Assembly: GCF_000317515.1 (NCBI RefSeq)
Contig: NC_019738.1
Location: forward strand, 5,110,001 to 5,174,000
Direction: 5' to 3'
DNA: 64,000 nucleotides
Source of the DNA: Allocoleopsis franciscana PCC 7113
GTDB lineage: Bacteria > Cyanobacteriota > Cyanobacteriia > Cyanobacteriales > Coleofasciculaceae
Part shown: positions 1 through 8,399 of the stretch, one piece after another
How the letters are laid out: each line of letters begins with the position of its first letter
Numbering within the stretch: the first letter of the stretch is position 1
The notes under the pieces: generated by a model
What the model was told of the DNA's origin: nothing
Databases searched by the model: none
The model's input: only the letters and a program-made list of their open reading frames with translations
Position numbers and translations under genes: made by a program

Positions 1-39
1 CTGTTTAGACTGTTTACCAGCTTCAAAATTGGAGGTCAT
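1..39 (-). CDS. 5' end of a possible anti-sigma factor gene (partial)
   Basis: Reading leftwards from an ATG at 39 gives MTSNFEAGKQSKQ before the window ends. A purine-rich GGTGG lies upstream of the ATG. The frame lies 112 bases downstream of the sigG stop codon on the same strand. In cyanobacteria a small membrane-associated anti-sigma gene commonly follows sigG, and such proteins often begin with a similar polar N-terminus, so this is the natural guess. Only 13 codons are visible, so the product is inferred from position alone. Confidence 0.4.
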   Translation of the reverse strand, partial: MTSNFEAGKQSKQ

Positions 40-151
40 TTTCGTATCACCACCGAGTCATAGCAAGCGCCTATTGTACTGATATTTTATAGATTCCGTC
101 ATAAACCAACAACCCCCTAGGGGTAAGCGCTATTAGGAATCAGATGGATGC

Positions 152-832
152 TCAGGCTTCCAAATAGGTTTGGAGCTGAGATTGTAGTCTCGATCTGGCT
201 CTGGCAATTCTCGACTTTACAGTCCCCAAAGAGACACCCGTGATTTCGGCAATCTCTTCATAAGCCATGCCTTCAATTTCTCTTAGGACGATGGTGGTGC
301 GGAACACTTCTGGCAAGTCTGAGATTGCCTCGCGGAGCTGTTCATAAAACTCCCGTGTCGTCATGTCTTCTTCTGGATTGGGTGTTTCCGAGGCAATTTC
401 CCAATCCATTTCACCGTCATCTAGGCGACGTGGAGCATCTAACGACAGAGGATTCGCCACTCGTTTGCGTTTACGCAGTTCATCGTAGAAGAGATTGGTG
501 GCAATTCGACTCAACCATCCCCGGAACTTCACAGGCTCATTTAACCGCTTGATGTTCCGGTAAACTCGAATCCAGACTTCTTGCGCCAAGTCAGCTCTGT
601 CCTGCCAGTCTGGAGCCAGATGGTACAAAATCTTATCAACATGAGATTGGTACCGTCGTAAAAGCTCAGCAAAGGCAGTCCGATCAGGGCTTAGTCCGTC
701 CTGACAGCGCAAAATTAAGTCATAGTTAGAGAGTTTGTCAGGTTGCACCGATACTTGAGGAGGTGTGACTTCACCTAATTGAGGAAGCGTTACCTCACCG
801 GTTGACCAGGATAAAGAAATCGATTGGCTCAT
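152..832 (-). CDS. sigG: ECF-like group 3 RNA polymerase sigma factor, SigG type
   Basis: A 226-residue extracytoplasmic-function-type sigma factor that would direct core RNA polymerase to stress promoters. The region 2 helix (AELLRRYQSHVDKILYHL, then DLAQEVWIRVYRNIKRL) and the promoter-melting segment (FRGWLSRIATNLFYDELRKR) are followed by a region 4 helix-turn-helix (YEEIAEITGVSLGTVKSRIARAR). The FRGWLSRIATN and LREIEGMAYEEIAEI segments match what I recall of cyanobacterial SigG. I chose the ATG at 832 (MSQSISLSW); an in-frame TTG at 871 would add 13 residues with no better ribosome site. A possible anti-sigma gene follows 112 bases downstream, suggesting membrane-linked control. Confidence 0.88.
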   Translation of the reverse strand: MSQSISLSWSTGEVTLPQLGEVTPPQVSVQPDKLSNYDLILRCQDGLSPDRTAFAELLRRYQSHVDKILYHLAPDWQDRADLAQEVWIRVYRNIKRLNEPVKFRGWLSRIATNLFYDELRKRKRVANPLSLDAPRRLDDGEMDWEIASETPNPEEDMTTREFYEQLREAISDLPEVFRTTIVLREIEGMAYEEIAEITGVSLGTVKSRIARARSRLQSQLQTYLEA

Positions 833-1265
833 GGATGGAATGGGTGCTAGAACATCCTTCTTCTTCCCCAAGACGCCCGACTTTCAGCAAGAGTTCCCGC
901 ATCAACAAGTAAATCTTTTATTTTACAAGGAATTGCTCAAAGTGTAACTAGTAAACTACTCATTATGACTTTTAGAGAAGTTAGCCGCATCCCCCAAAAG
1001 GATAGTATTAGAAATTTTTGAGGTCGGTTTCGGAAAAAACAGTGAGTGCCGACTTTCTACATCCCCCATATATGGCAGAAGGCAGAAGGCAGAAGGCAGA
1101 AGGCAGGAGGCAGGAGGCAGGAGGCAGGAGGCAGGAGGCAGGAGTAGGCAGAAGGTTTTTTACTGGTACGTGGTCATTTACAGCCGTTCAATCTGTCCTA
1201 AGCTTTATGGCGACAGCTATAGGTCGTTGAGGCAGAGGAGTATTGTTGAGTATCGTTGAGAAAGT
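833..1265. other. Intergenic region with heptamer repeat array
   Basis: No convincing gene. The left part is the sigG promoter region on the minus strand. The centre holds a 10-unit heptamer array (listed separately). The right part leads into the response regulator gene. A frame of about 70 codons across the repeat encodes only a low-complexity arginine/glycine/glutamate stretch and is rejected. Confidence 0.7.
1074..1143. repeat. Short tandemly repeated repetitive sequence, 10 x 7 bp
   Basis: Ten uninterrupted heptamers: four copies of GGCAGAA (1074-1101) followed by six copies of GGCAGGA (1102-1143), then a degenerate half-copy near 1147-1153. The clean switch from one variant to the other within the array indicates expansion of two neighbouring founder units. 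Heptameric arrays of this kind (STRR) are well known between genes of filamentous cyanobacteria; no function is established. Confidence 0.95.
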
Positions 1266-1763
1266 ATGCCGACCAAATATCCCTGTGGAGTTAGGGCGAA
1301 AGTGACTAATCCCAGAAAGCGAATCACAATTCTCTTAGCAGAAGATACGATTGCAGACCAAAGCTTGATGAAACAAGCCCTAAAAATAAGTCGAATACTC
1401 AACAATTTGTATATTGTCAATGATGGGGAGGAACTGCTGGACTATCTACACCGTCGGCACCAGTACAGCGACATAGCCAGTTCTCCCCGGCCCGATTTAA
1501 TCTTGCTGGATTGGCACCTCCCGAAAATAGACGGGCCAGAGGTGTTACAAGCGATTAAGGCTGACTCAAACTTACGGCGTATCCCGATTGTGGTGCTGAC
1601 TTCCTCAAGTTCTGAGCAAGATATCCGTCGTAGCTATGAACTAGGAGCCAGTTCTTATTTCATCAAACCCATGACCTTTGACGCACTCGTTGAAGCCGTT
1701 AATACATTAGGAGAATACTGGTTTCATATCGTAGAACTGCCGCCTGCTAACGGTAATGCGTAA
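1266..1763 (+). CDS. Receiver-only response regulator, Rcp1-like
   Basis: A single REC domain of 165 residues. Acidic residues are in ILLAED, the phosphoacceptor is Asp82 in LILLDWHLPKIDG, the conserved Ser/Thr is in VVLTSSSS and the Lys in YFIKP. The loop DYLHRRHQYSD after VNDGEELL is typical of Rcp1-type partners of cyanobacterial phytochromes, which take phosphate from a separate histidine kinase. There is no output domain and no kinase next to it. The first 18 residues (MPTKYPCGVRAKVTNPRK) are unusual and the start could be further in. The next gene begins 2 bases after the stop, so the two are probably co-transcribed. Confidence 0.85.
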   Translation: MPTKYPCGVRAKVTNPRKRITILLAEDTIADQSLMKQALKISRILNNLYIVNDGEELLDYLHRRHQYSDIASSPRPDLILLDWHLPKIDGPEVLQAIKADSNLRRIPIVVLTSSSSEQDIRRSYELGASSYFIKPMTFDALVEAVNTLGEYWFHIVELPPANGNA

Positions 1764-1765
1764 CA

Positions 1766-2338
1766 ATGGCTATCAATTACTCCCTTAAGACAAGCTGGAT
1801 GGTAGTGTGCTTCGGATCAGCGATCCTCTGGTTTTCAGCGGTACAACCTAGGCTGAAACCCTTGTCCGTCATTCCTAAAGTCAAACCTAAACCCAAAATG
1901 GCGCAGGTTTTACCTGCCACCGATTCTCTAAAAATGGCGATCGCAGGGATGAGTTCTCGAATTGTGGTGGATTTGAGTGAAGCCCGCGTTTACAGTTACT
2001 GGGGAAAACAACGGATTGCTACTTATCCCGTTGCCGTCGGTCAACCCGGGTGGGAAACCCCCACGGGCACCTTTAAAGTGTTACACAAGCAACTCAACCC
2101 CGTTTGGAAGCAACCGATTACGGGTGAGATTATCCCCGCCGGCCCTGACAATCCATTAGGCGATCGGTGGATTGGTTTTTGGGTTGACGAACGCCATCAC
2201 ATCGGGTTTCATGGCACCGATGACGAGAAACTGGTGGGAAAAGCAATTTCTCACGGCTGCTTGCGGATGCGAAACAAGGATATTCGGGCGTTGTATAACC
2301 AAGTCAGCCTAGGGACACCCGTGATTGTTCGCCCATAA
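1766..2338 (+). CDS. L,D-transpeptidase (YkuD domain), membrane-anchored
   Basis: A 190-residue exported protein. Residues about 11-28 (WMVVCFGSAILWFSAVQP) form a signal anchor, followed by a basic linker and a YkuD domain from about residue 65. The catalytic motif is ISHGCLRMRNKDI with nucleophile Cys165 and the preceding His; an upstream conserved His lies in HHIGFHGTDD. Such enzymes form 3-3 cross-links in peptidoglycan or attach proteins to it. It starts 2 bases after the response-regulator stop, so translational coupling is likely, but a functional link to that regulator is only inference. Confidence 0.9.
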   Translation: MAINYSLKTSWMVVCFGSAILWFSAVQPRLKPLSVIPKVKPKPKMAQVLPATDSLKMAIAGMSSRIVVDLSEARVYSYWGKQRIATYPVAVGQPGWETPTGTFKVLHKQLNPVWKQPITGEIIPAGPDNPLGDRWIGFWVDERHHIGFHGTDDEKLVGKAISHGCLRMRNKDIRALYNQVSLGTPVIVRP

Positions 2339-2365
2339 CGGGTCAACATTCAATCGTTGTTTGGC

Positions 2366-2956
2366 TCAAAACTCCTGACTGATGACTTCTGACTCCTCCA
2401 CCTCAAAATAATTGCTAGAGGGTTTGGCTTCAAAGTCAGGGGCGTAAACCTGCAACAAGCTATTCACCTGTCTGAGAACATCATTTCCGCCAGTTTTGCC
2501 CAATGCTTGACGTTCACAGCCAAAATCCGGTCGATCTAGGTTGCGGGTGAGGGCGGCACTCACTTGCTGGGTGATCAAGTCGTGAAGTTCCTCCTTGGCA
2601 CGCTGCCGCTGGTATCTTGCACCTTCTTCGGTGGTGGCATATAAAGGAGGGAGTCGATTCAGGGCGTAGGCGGCAATATCTCCGACATCGAGGATGCGAT
2701 CGCTTTTCGCTTCGATTTCGGCAATTTGAGCCACCGCCTCCGTGAGTACCAACTCCTCCATCACATTGATGAACTGCTTACGCGGAACGGCAACCACTTC
2801 GCCGGTCAACAGCGCCCCCATTAGGCGATCCAAGGCCATATATTCTTCGATCGAAAGCTCCGAGGCTGTATCACAGATACGACCCACCTCGGTTTCCATG
2901 ACTGGGGTCAAGTAGCCATCTTGCAGAGCTTGTTCTACGATTTTTTCAATACTCAT
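2366..2956 (-). CDS. ComFB-domain protein, possible cyclic dinucleotide receptor
   Basis: A 196-residue protein. The N-terminal half is an all-helical segment (IVEQALQDGYLTPVMETEVGRI, then LSIEEYMALDRLMGAL). The core from about residue 65 to 145 matches ComFB: VMEELVLTEAV followed by DVGDIAAYALNRLPPLYATTEEG, the family's hallmark stretch. From published work I recall that cyanobacterial ComFB proteins (CdgR) bind c-di-GMP or c-di-AMP and affect cell size and motility. The tail is acidic (EVEESEV). It converges with the transpeptidase gene and does not belong to a clear operon. Confidence 0.75.
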   Translation of the reverse strand: MSIEKIVEQALQDGYLTPVMETEVGRICDTASELSIEEYMALDRLMGALLTGEVVAVPRKQFINVMEELVLTEAVAQIAEIEAKSDRILDVGDIAAYALNRLPPLYATTEEGARYQRQRAKEELHDLITQQVSAALTRNLDRPDFGCERQALGKTGGNDVLRQVNSLLQVYAPDFEAKPSSNYFEVEESEVISQEF

Positions 2957-3073
2957 GACGTTGGAGTGTTTCCCGGTAGCTGCGTTTGAAGTGGAAAACT
3001 TGCCACAATTTTTAATTTAAACAATACAAAATCCAACTAACTGGAGAAAACTTCGGCAAAACTTGAGAAAGCT

Positions 3074-4015
3074 TTACTCAAAGCCTCGCTCTCGCCAAGG
3101 CACTGGGTCAACAGAAATACCGTGGACGTAGAGGCCCCAATGTAGATGTGGCCCGGTAGAGGCACCCGTTGAACCTACCGCACCAATTCTTTGACCGGGT
3201 TTCACAAGCTGTCCTTCCCGAACATCAATGCGCGAGAGGTGCATCATGATACTGGTGACGCCTTGACCGTGGTCAATTCCCACTACGTTACCATGTACCC
3301 GGAATCCTTCCGATACTCTTCCAACTAAAGCGACTCGGCCGGCAGCCGGTGCCACAACTGGCGAACCCATGCCACCTGCATAGTCAACACCGCGATGGTA
3401 GTAATCTTTAGCAAAGACACCATTGTAATAGCGGCGAATTCCATAACCCGCTGAAATTCGACCACTATTAGGCTTGACGAACGGCCCATTCCAATATTTT
3501 TCTGGCGTTTCTAAATTTTTGAAAGCGGCAACGCGATCCAATTCATGCTGCGTCGCTTTCGCCCCAGCTGCGCCTGAAAGCCGAATCCGTTGGGTGGGAA
3601 ACGAACGACTTCGCAACGGCACACTTAAGGTTTTGCTCTCACTCCCTCCTTGAACCTGAATCTGTACAGTTCCAGGCTGATCCAGAGGCGATGTTGGCAA
3701 CAATGCTCGAAACGCTCCTGAACTCGTGACAAAAGTTGGGTAGGTCTTTTGCCCCATCTTAACCGTTGGCGTTCGGCTTAGGGTAGGGTCTTGCTGGACT
3801 ATTACAGATAAGGTATCGCCTAATTGAGGATTGGACGGTGACAAGCGGACTTGCACCGCTCGTACTGGAACAGCTAGGGTAACTAAAGCGGCAACTATGC
3901 CCAGAGCGAGACTGATTCGTACCCAGTTAGCGCGTTGACGTTGTACCCACAAAACAGCAACAGCCAACCAGTTGCGGCGGGGGCGCGATTGAGACAAAGT
4001 AGTCTTCGACGGCAC
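3074..4015 (-). CDS. M23 family metallopeptidase (LytM-like), membrane-anchored
   Basis: A 313-residue cell-wall hydrolase or activator. A basic N-terminus precedes a membrane helix (about 33-52, IRISLALGIVAALVTLAVPV-like), then a beta-rich region and a C-terminal M23 domain from about residue 200. Zinc ligands are visible in YYHRGVDYA and in GPHLHWGLYVHG (HxH). Together with MMHLSRIDV this is a complete M23 site, so the enzyme is probably active. The start is a GTG at 4015; no in-frame ATG gives a better N-terminus. It would cleave peptide cross-links in periplasmic peptidoglycan. Confidence 0.88.
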   Translation of the reverse strand: MPSKTTLSQSRPRRNWLAVAVLWVQRQRANWVRISLALGIVAALVTLAVPVRAVQVRLSPSNPQLGDTLSVIVQQDPTLSRTPTVKMGQKTYPTFVTSSGAFRALLPTSPLDQPGTVQIQVQGGSESKTLSVPLRSRSFPTQRIRLSGAAGAKATQHELDRVAAFKNLETPEKYWNGPFVKPNSGRISAGYGIRRYYNGVFAKDYYHRGVDYAGGMGSPVVAPAAGRVALVGRVSEGFRVHGNVVGIDHGQGVTSIMMHLSRIDVREGQLVKPGQRIGAVGSTGASTGPHLHWGLYVHGISVDPVPWRERGFE

Positions 4016-4352
4016 AGGTCATTCTTCCCTATCGAGTTGTTGACAATAGTTTAGCGGCTCAATATATCGATAGCCACTCATAGCCGATAGACTAGCACCT
4101 GCAAGGAAGAGTTTCCAACCGCTTGACTCAAAACCACTTGATTCCAACCAGACTGATACTCCCGCTAACTCCCTGTAGAAGAGGAGAGTGAGGTGAAGGT
4201 AGCTCTTGTTCGAGGCCAATTTCTACAATTGCACTAAGGGGACTTTAGTAAAACCCAAGACTTGCCCTTTCGTGTACCAAAAGTAACAGGAGCTGGAAAA
4301 ATTTGTATTCTAAAGTTTATATAGCTTAATAATTTTCTCAGAAAAGGAACCG
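4016..4352. other. Divergent intergenic region, peptidase / antiporter
   Basis: Holds the promoters of the leftward peptidase and the rightward antiporter. A 66-codon frame at 4019-4219 reads toward the peptidase gene but has no recognisable domain or conserved-looking composition and is not called. The last 90 bases before the antiporter are AT-rich. Confidence 0.5.
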
Positions 4353-6701
4353 GTGCAAGAAGACTTCAGACTAATCCTTGACTTCGTGTCCGTCCTCGCC
4401 GCCGCAGCGGCTGGTGGTCTATTTGCAGCGCTTTTGCGTCAACCTGCTCTACTGGGCTATATTCTGGGGGGAATCATTGTTGGTCCAGCGGGTTTGGGTC
4501 TGATTAAAGAATTAGTTCAGATCGAGACATTGGCTCAGTTTGGAGTGGCATTTTTGTTGTTTGCCCTGGGCGTTGAGTTTTCCCTGGCAGAACTGAAAAA
4601 AGTCCAGGCGATCGCCTTAGGCGGGGGCGGGCTACAAATTACCTTAACAATTCTCGTCACCACGTTATTATCCCTGGGTATGGGCTGGGTGAGTACTCCC
4701 GCTAAAGGGGTCTTCCTGGGAGCAATTTTGTCCTTGTCGTCCACCGCTGTCGTCCTCAAATGTTTGATGGAGCGCAACGAAACAGAGACGCCCCACGGAC
4801 AGATTATGCTGGGGATTTTGGTAGTACAAGACTTGGCATTGGGCTTGATGCTAGCCGTATTACCCGCCCTCGATCAACCACCAGAAGCGATTGGTGTAGC
4901 CATCGGCTTAGCGCTGTTAAAAATTGGTTTATTTGCCGCTGGAGCCGTAGCCGCCGGCATTTGGCTCATCCCCTATCTGTTGCGACTCCTCGCTAAAACA
5001 GAAAGCCGAGAACTGTTTTTGCTGGGGGTGGTTGCCCTGTGTTTGGGCATTGCCCTGCTGACGGAGCATTTAGGTCTTTCGATTGAAATGGGGGCGTTTG
5101 TTGCCGGTTTAATGATTAGTGAGGTGGAATATTCCGATCAAACACTGACTTATGTAGAGCCGCTCCGGGATGTGTTTGCGGCTTTATTCTTTGCCGCGAT
5201 CGGGATGCTGATCGACCCCCTTTTCCTCTGGAACAATCTAGAGTTGATTTTGGGATTAGTCTGTCTGGTGTTAGTGGGTAAGTTTTTGATTATCACGCCA
5301 TTGGTGAAGGCGTTTGGTTATCCGTTAAAGACGGCAATCATTGTCGGTTTGGGGCTAACTCAGATTGGGGAATTCTCCTTTGTCCTCGCAAGTGAGGGAC
5401 AGTTCTTAGGATTAGTATCCCGTCGCGTTTACTTGTTGATTTTAGGTACAACGGCAGTGACACTGGTCGTTACCCCCTTTGTCCTACGTGTAGTCCCTCT
5501 GGCATTTAACTGGCTCGAATCACTCCCGTCCCTGAAGCGGTTTTTTGAACCCATGGAGGCTCCGAAAGAAGTGTCTCCTGAAGTCGCGCAGCTTTTAGAA
5601 CCTGTGGTGATTTGTGGTTACGGACGGGGCGGGCGTAATTTGGTGCGCTTGATGCAAGAGCATAATTATCCTGTATTGGTGATCGATCAATCAGAGCGGG
5701 CGATTCAGCAATTGCGAGAGGCGAAAATCCCCTATGTGTATGGCAATGCCGCCAGTTTGCATGTGTTAGAAAAAGCAGGAGTTGAGAAGGCGCAGTCGCT
5801 GGTGATTGCGGTATCCGATCCGATGAGTACGCGCCTATGTCTCAAGCGAGCGCTAGAACTTAATCCCGACCTGGATATTGTGGTTCGAGCCAACACGGAG
5901 CGGGATATTGAACTTTTGTATCAACTGGGGGCGAAAGAGGTGGTGCAGCCAGAGTTTGAAGCCAGTTTGGAATTGGCTACCCACTTACTCACGGGGATAG
6001 GTTTACCGGCTTCGGTGATTGAACGAGAAATGGAGCAAATTCGTAGTTCCCATTATCTCGATTTGCGCCCGGAGCAAGGGCCGGCTCAGATTGCACGGGA
6101 TTTACGTACAGCAACCGAGGCGATGAACAGCAAGTGGTATGCTCTACCGGAGAGTTCGCCGCTTAAGGGTATGACATTGGAAGAAGCCAACATTCGCCGC
6201 TTGACCGGTGTGAGCTTAGTGGCGATTCGTCGTGCCGAAGGGGAGGAAATTGACTATCCTGGAGCTCAAGCGCAACTGCAAGAAGGCGATCGCATCTTGG
6301 CTGTCGGCGAACCCGATGAACTTGCCGCTTTTAATGAACTGGCGAAGGGTGAAGTGGCGATTCCTGGCATTAATACCCCCTGTCAATGGTTGCTGGTGCC
6401 TGAAGACAGCCCAGCACACGGGAAAACGCTTGCAGAGCTGCATTTACGCCGTCAGTACGGAGTACAGGTGCAAGCCATTCGCCGTGAAGGAAAGTTTATC
6501 CGCTTTCCCGATGGTCGTGCTGAAATTCGAGTGGGCGATCACCTGCTGCTGTGCGGTGGTAGCTATCCTCTGCGTCAATTACAACAGTGGCTAGCACCCG
6601 AACCTCAGCAATCTGTCGTGGCGATTCCTATTATCAAGGCTCCCGTGAGTGAAGCCTTGCAAGAGTATCTACCCCTCGATAGTCAGCGTAACGGAGATTA
6701 A
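4353..6701 (+). CDS. KefB-type cation:proton antiporter with TrkA regulatory domains
   Basis: A 782-residue CPA2-family transporter. Residues about 1-390 hold about twelve membrane helices, including the exchanger motifs GYILGGIIVGPAGLGLI and GVEFSLAEL, and GLTQIGEFSFVLASEG late in the membrane domain. Residues about 417-535 form a TrkA-N/RCK domain with the nucleotide-binding loop VVICGYGRGGRNLVRLM and terminal acidic VIDQSE. Two TrkA-C domains follow (about 596-670 and 680-755). The product should exchange K+ or Na+ for protons under nucleotide control in the plasma or thylakoid membrane. The start is GTG with AAAAGGA just upstream. It is longer than KefB (about 600) because of the second TrkA-C. 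Confidence 0.92.
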   Translation: MQEDFRLILDFVSVLAAAAAGGLFAALLRQPALLGYILGGIIVGPAGLGLIKELVQIETLAQFGVAFLLFALGVEFSLAELKKVQAIALGGGGLQITLTILVTTLLSLGMGWVSTPAKGVFLGAILSLSSTAVVLKCLMERNETETPHGQIMLGILVVQDLALGLMLAVLPALDQPPEAIGVAIGLALLKIGLFAAGAVAAGIWLIPYLLRLLAKTESRELFLLGVVALCLGIALLTEHLGLSIEMGAFVAGLMISEVEYSDQTLTYVEPLRDVFAALFFAAIGMLIDPLFLWNNLELILGLVCLVLVGKFLIITPLVKAFGYPLKTAIIVGLGLTQIGEFSFVLASEGQFLGLVSRRVYLLILGTTAVTLVVTPFVLRVVPLAFNWLESLPSLKRFFEPMEAPKEVSPEVAQLLEPVVICGYGRGGRNLVRLMQEHNYPVLVIDQSERAIQQLREAKIPYVYGNAASLHVLEKAGVEKAQSLVIAVSDPMSTRLCLKRALELNPDLDIVVRANTERDIELLYQLGAKEVVQPEFEASLELATHLLTGIGLPASVIEREMEQIRSSHYLDLRPEQGPAQIARDLRTATEAMNSKWYALPESSPLKGMTLEEANIRRLTGVSLVAIRRAEGEEIDYPGAQAQLQEGDRILAVGEPDELAAFNELAKGEVAIPGINTPCQWLLVPEDSPAHGKTLAELHLRRQYGVQVQAIRREGKFIRFPDGRAEIRVGDHLLLCGGSYPLRQLQQWLAPEPQQSVVAIPIIKAPVSEALQEYLPLDSQRNGD

Positions 6702-6758
6702 ACTGAAATCCGTTGAAAGTTAGAACGTTAAAGATTGAAGGTTAACCTGCAACTGCTT

Positions 6759-7007
6759 TCATTGCCGCACTTGAAGAGAACGACTCCCCATTTCTACCTC
6801 TTGGGGCTTGATGTAAGCCATGGCATGACGCCAAATAATCGTGCGTATTCCTTCCTGAGTAGCCAGACAGAAGCAATCTGAATCTTGCCAAAGCAGTTGA
6901 CCAACTAGTACATCTTGGGTCAAAAGTTTTACTTCAACTTCTTTTCCCTCTTTAATCAATCCTTGAATTTGACGAACGCTTGGTAGACCTGTATCGAATT
7001 CAGCCAT
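6759..7007 (-). CDS. hfq: Cyanobacterial Hfq-like RNA chaperone
   Basis: An 82-residue Sm-fold protein of the divergent cyanobacterial Hfq group. The Sm1-like segment [30 protein letters not shown] and the Sm2 region [16 protein letters not shown] are visible. Known work on Synechocystis shows that this Hfq does not bind RNA like the E. coli protein but acts at the type IV pilus base through the PilB motor, and is needed for motility. The true start is the ATG at 7007 (MAEFDTG); a TTG two codons upstream is less likely. It is divergent from dapF with 27 bases between start codons, a recurrent arrangement in cyanobacteria. Confidence 0.85.
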   Translation of the reverse strand: MAEFDTGLPSVRQIQGLIKEGKEVEVKLLTQDVLVGQLLWQDSDCFCLATQEGIRTIIWRHAMAYIKPQEVEMGSRSLQVRQ

Positions 7008-7034
7008 AATCAATTTTTAAAGCCGGAGCTCAAT

Positions 7035-7880
7035 ATGGAAATCGAATTTACAAAGTATCACGGTCTGGGGAATGACTTCATCTTGATTGATAATCGCGCT
7101 GACACGCAACCGATTATTACATCAGAGCAAGCGGTGCAGCTATGCGATCGCCATTTTGGGATTGGTGCGGATGGTGTGATCTTCGCTTTGCCCGGAGAAG
7201 AGGCAGGTGACTATACCATGCGAATTTTTAACTCCGATGGCTCTGAGCCAGAGATGTGTGGCAATGGGATTCGCTGCTTCGCCCAGTTTATCGCCGATCT
7301 GGAAGGGGCAGATGCTAAATCAGAGTATCGGATACATACCTTAGCCGGTGTGATTATCCCCAAAATAGAAGGTGAGGGCAAAGTCAAGGTAGATATGGGA
7401 ATGCCTCAGCTTTTGGCAGCTCAAATTCCCACTACGTTAGCGGATGCGGAGCAAAAAGCGATCGCTGTACCCCTGCAAGTGGCTGGGCAATCCTGGGAGG
7501 TTACCTGTGTGAGTATGGGTAATCCTCACTGCATCACGTTTGTTGAGGATGTCGCCGCTATCCCCCTAGAAGCCATCGGCCCCCAATTCGAGCATCACCC
7601 AGCGTTTCCCCAGCGAACCAATACGGAATTTATTCAAGTCGTGCGTCCCGATTATCTGAAGATGCGGGTGTGGGAACGTGGTGCCGGAGTAACACTAGCT
7701 TGTGGCACAGGTGCCTGTGCTGCGGTAGTGGCAGGTGTGTTAACCGGCAAGAGCGATCGCAAGGCGACGGTAGAACTCCCCGGTGGCTGTTTGGAAATTG
7801 AATGGGCACAGCAAGACCAACGAGTTTACATGACTGGGCCAGCCGAGCGCGTATTTAGAGGCAAGGTATCACAACTTTGA
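7035..7880 (+). CDS. dapF: Diaminopimelate epimerase
   Basis: A 281-residue cofactor-independent epimerase that converts L,L- to meso-diaminopimelate for lysine and peptidoglycan. The two catalytic cysteines are present: Cys75 in [11 protein letters not shown] and Cys223 in [10 protein letters not shown]. The N-terminal [14 protein letters not shown] and GNPHCITFV motifs complete the signature. Length is typical. GGAG sits six bases before the ATG. It is divergent from hfq and is followed by a palindromic repeat likely to act as its terminator. Confidence 0.97.
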   Translation: MEIEFTKYHGLGNDFILIDNRADTQPIITSEQAVQLCDRHFGIGADGVIFALPGEEAGDYTMRIFNSDGSEPEMCGNGIRCFAQFIADLEGADAKSEYRIHTLAGVIIPKIEGEGKVKVDMGMPQLLAAQIPTTLADAEQKAIAVPLQVAGQSWEVTCVSMGNPHCITFVEDVAAIPLEAIGPQFEHHPAFPQRTNTEFIQVVRPDYLKMRVWERGAGVTLACGTGACAAVVAGVLTGKSDRKATVELPGGCLEIEWAQQDQRVYMTGPAERVFRGKVSQL

Positions 7881-7906
7881 TGTTCTAGTGTGTCGGTTCA
7901 TTCATG

Positions 7907-7933
7907 GTAGGGGCAATCCCCCGTGGTTGCCCC
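7907..7933. repeat. Palindromic intergenic repeat, possible dapF terminator
   Basis: Arms GGGGCAA (7910-7916) and TTGCCCC (7927-7933) around a C-rich loop, 30 bases after the dapF stop. The GTAGGGGCAA...TTGCCCC form resembles a dispersed cyanobacterial palindromic repeat I recall from many genomes. There is no T-run, so termination is only likely. Confidence 0.6.
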
Positions 7934-8399
7934 ATAAGTGAGGCGGGGAATTGGAGAAATTTTTGTCAGTCAATTATTTATTTCTATCTGAGTTTACTAG
8001 TGGTTTCTATTATTAGTTCTGATGGTTTCGTAGTAAGCGCTTCAGCGCTTAAGGTCAACTACACACCAAGTTAACTCCTCAAAATTAAAGACATGAACCA
8101 CTAGACGACTCCCCCCGTTAACGAGAGGTTCTCTTACTTCCGTGGGTTGACGCAAGAGACAGAGTCCTTATACCTGAAGAAAGACGTTATTTGTCAGAAA
8201 AAGTTACATTATTTAATTTAGAAGCCCTTGAAAAAGTGCGCTTCATACCCAGTTACCCACTTTAAAAATATCCTGCCTCACTATGCGATCGCACCGCGTT
8301 CCCAGAGGTAAAACTTAACTTATCTAAAAAGCGAAGTTAAGAACACAATTGGGTATTAGTCATCATTTATTTTGTCTTGTATTGCTCGGAGTGTATACA
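7934..8399. other. Long repeat-bearing intergenic region
   Basis: About 470 bases with no gene. It contains a palindromic element with short terminal inverted repeats (7997-8104), a 60-base stretch with a TCTCTT/AAGAGA hairpin (about 8120-8165) that looks like the end of a decayed IS element, a HIP1 site near 8285, and an 8-bp-arm hairpin CTTAACTT/AAGTTAAG (8314-8321 and 8334-8341) just before the next gene. Confidence 0.6.
7997..8104. repeat. Small palindromic element with terminal inverted repeats
   Basis: Outer arms CTAGTGGTT (7997-8005) and AACCACTAG (8096-8104) are perfect inverted repeats enclosing about 90 bases. Inside is a second palindrome, TAAGCGC-TTCA-GCGCTTA (8034-8051). The nested symmetry and absence of coding capacity suggest a MITE or REP-like element. 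Confidence 0.6.

Noticed and set aside
1018-1230. 70-codon frame through the heptamer array
   Set aside because: Encodes only the translated repeat; heptamer arrays are intergenic elements.
4019-4219. 66-codon frame upstream of the M23 peptidase
   Set aside because: No recognisable domain, signal or repeat; position fits the peptidase 5' region.
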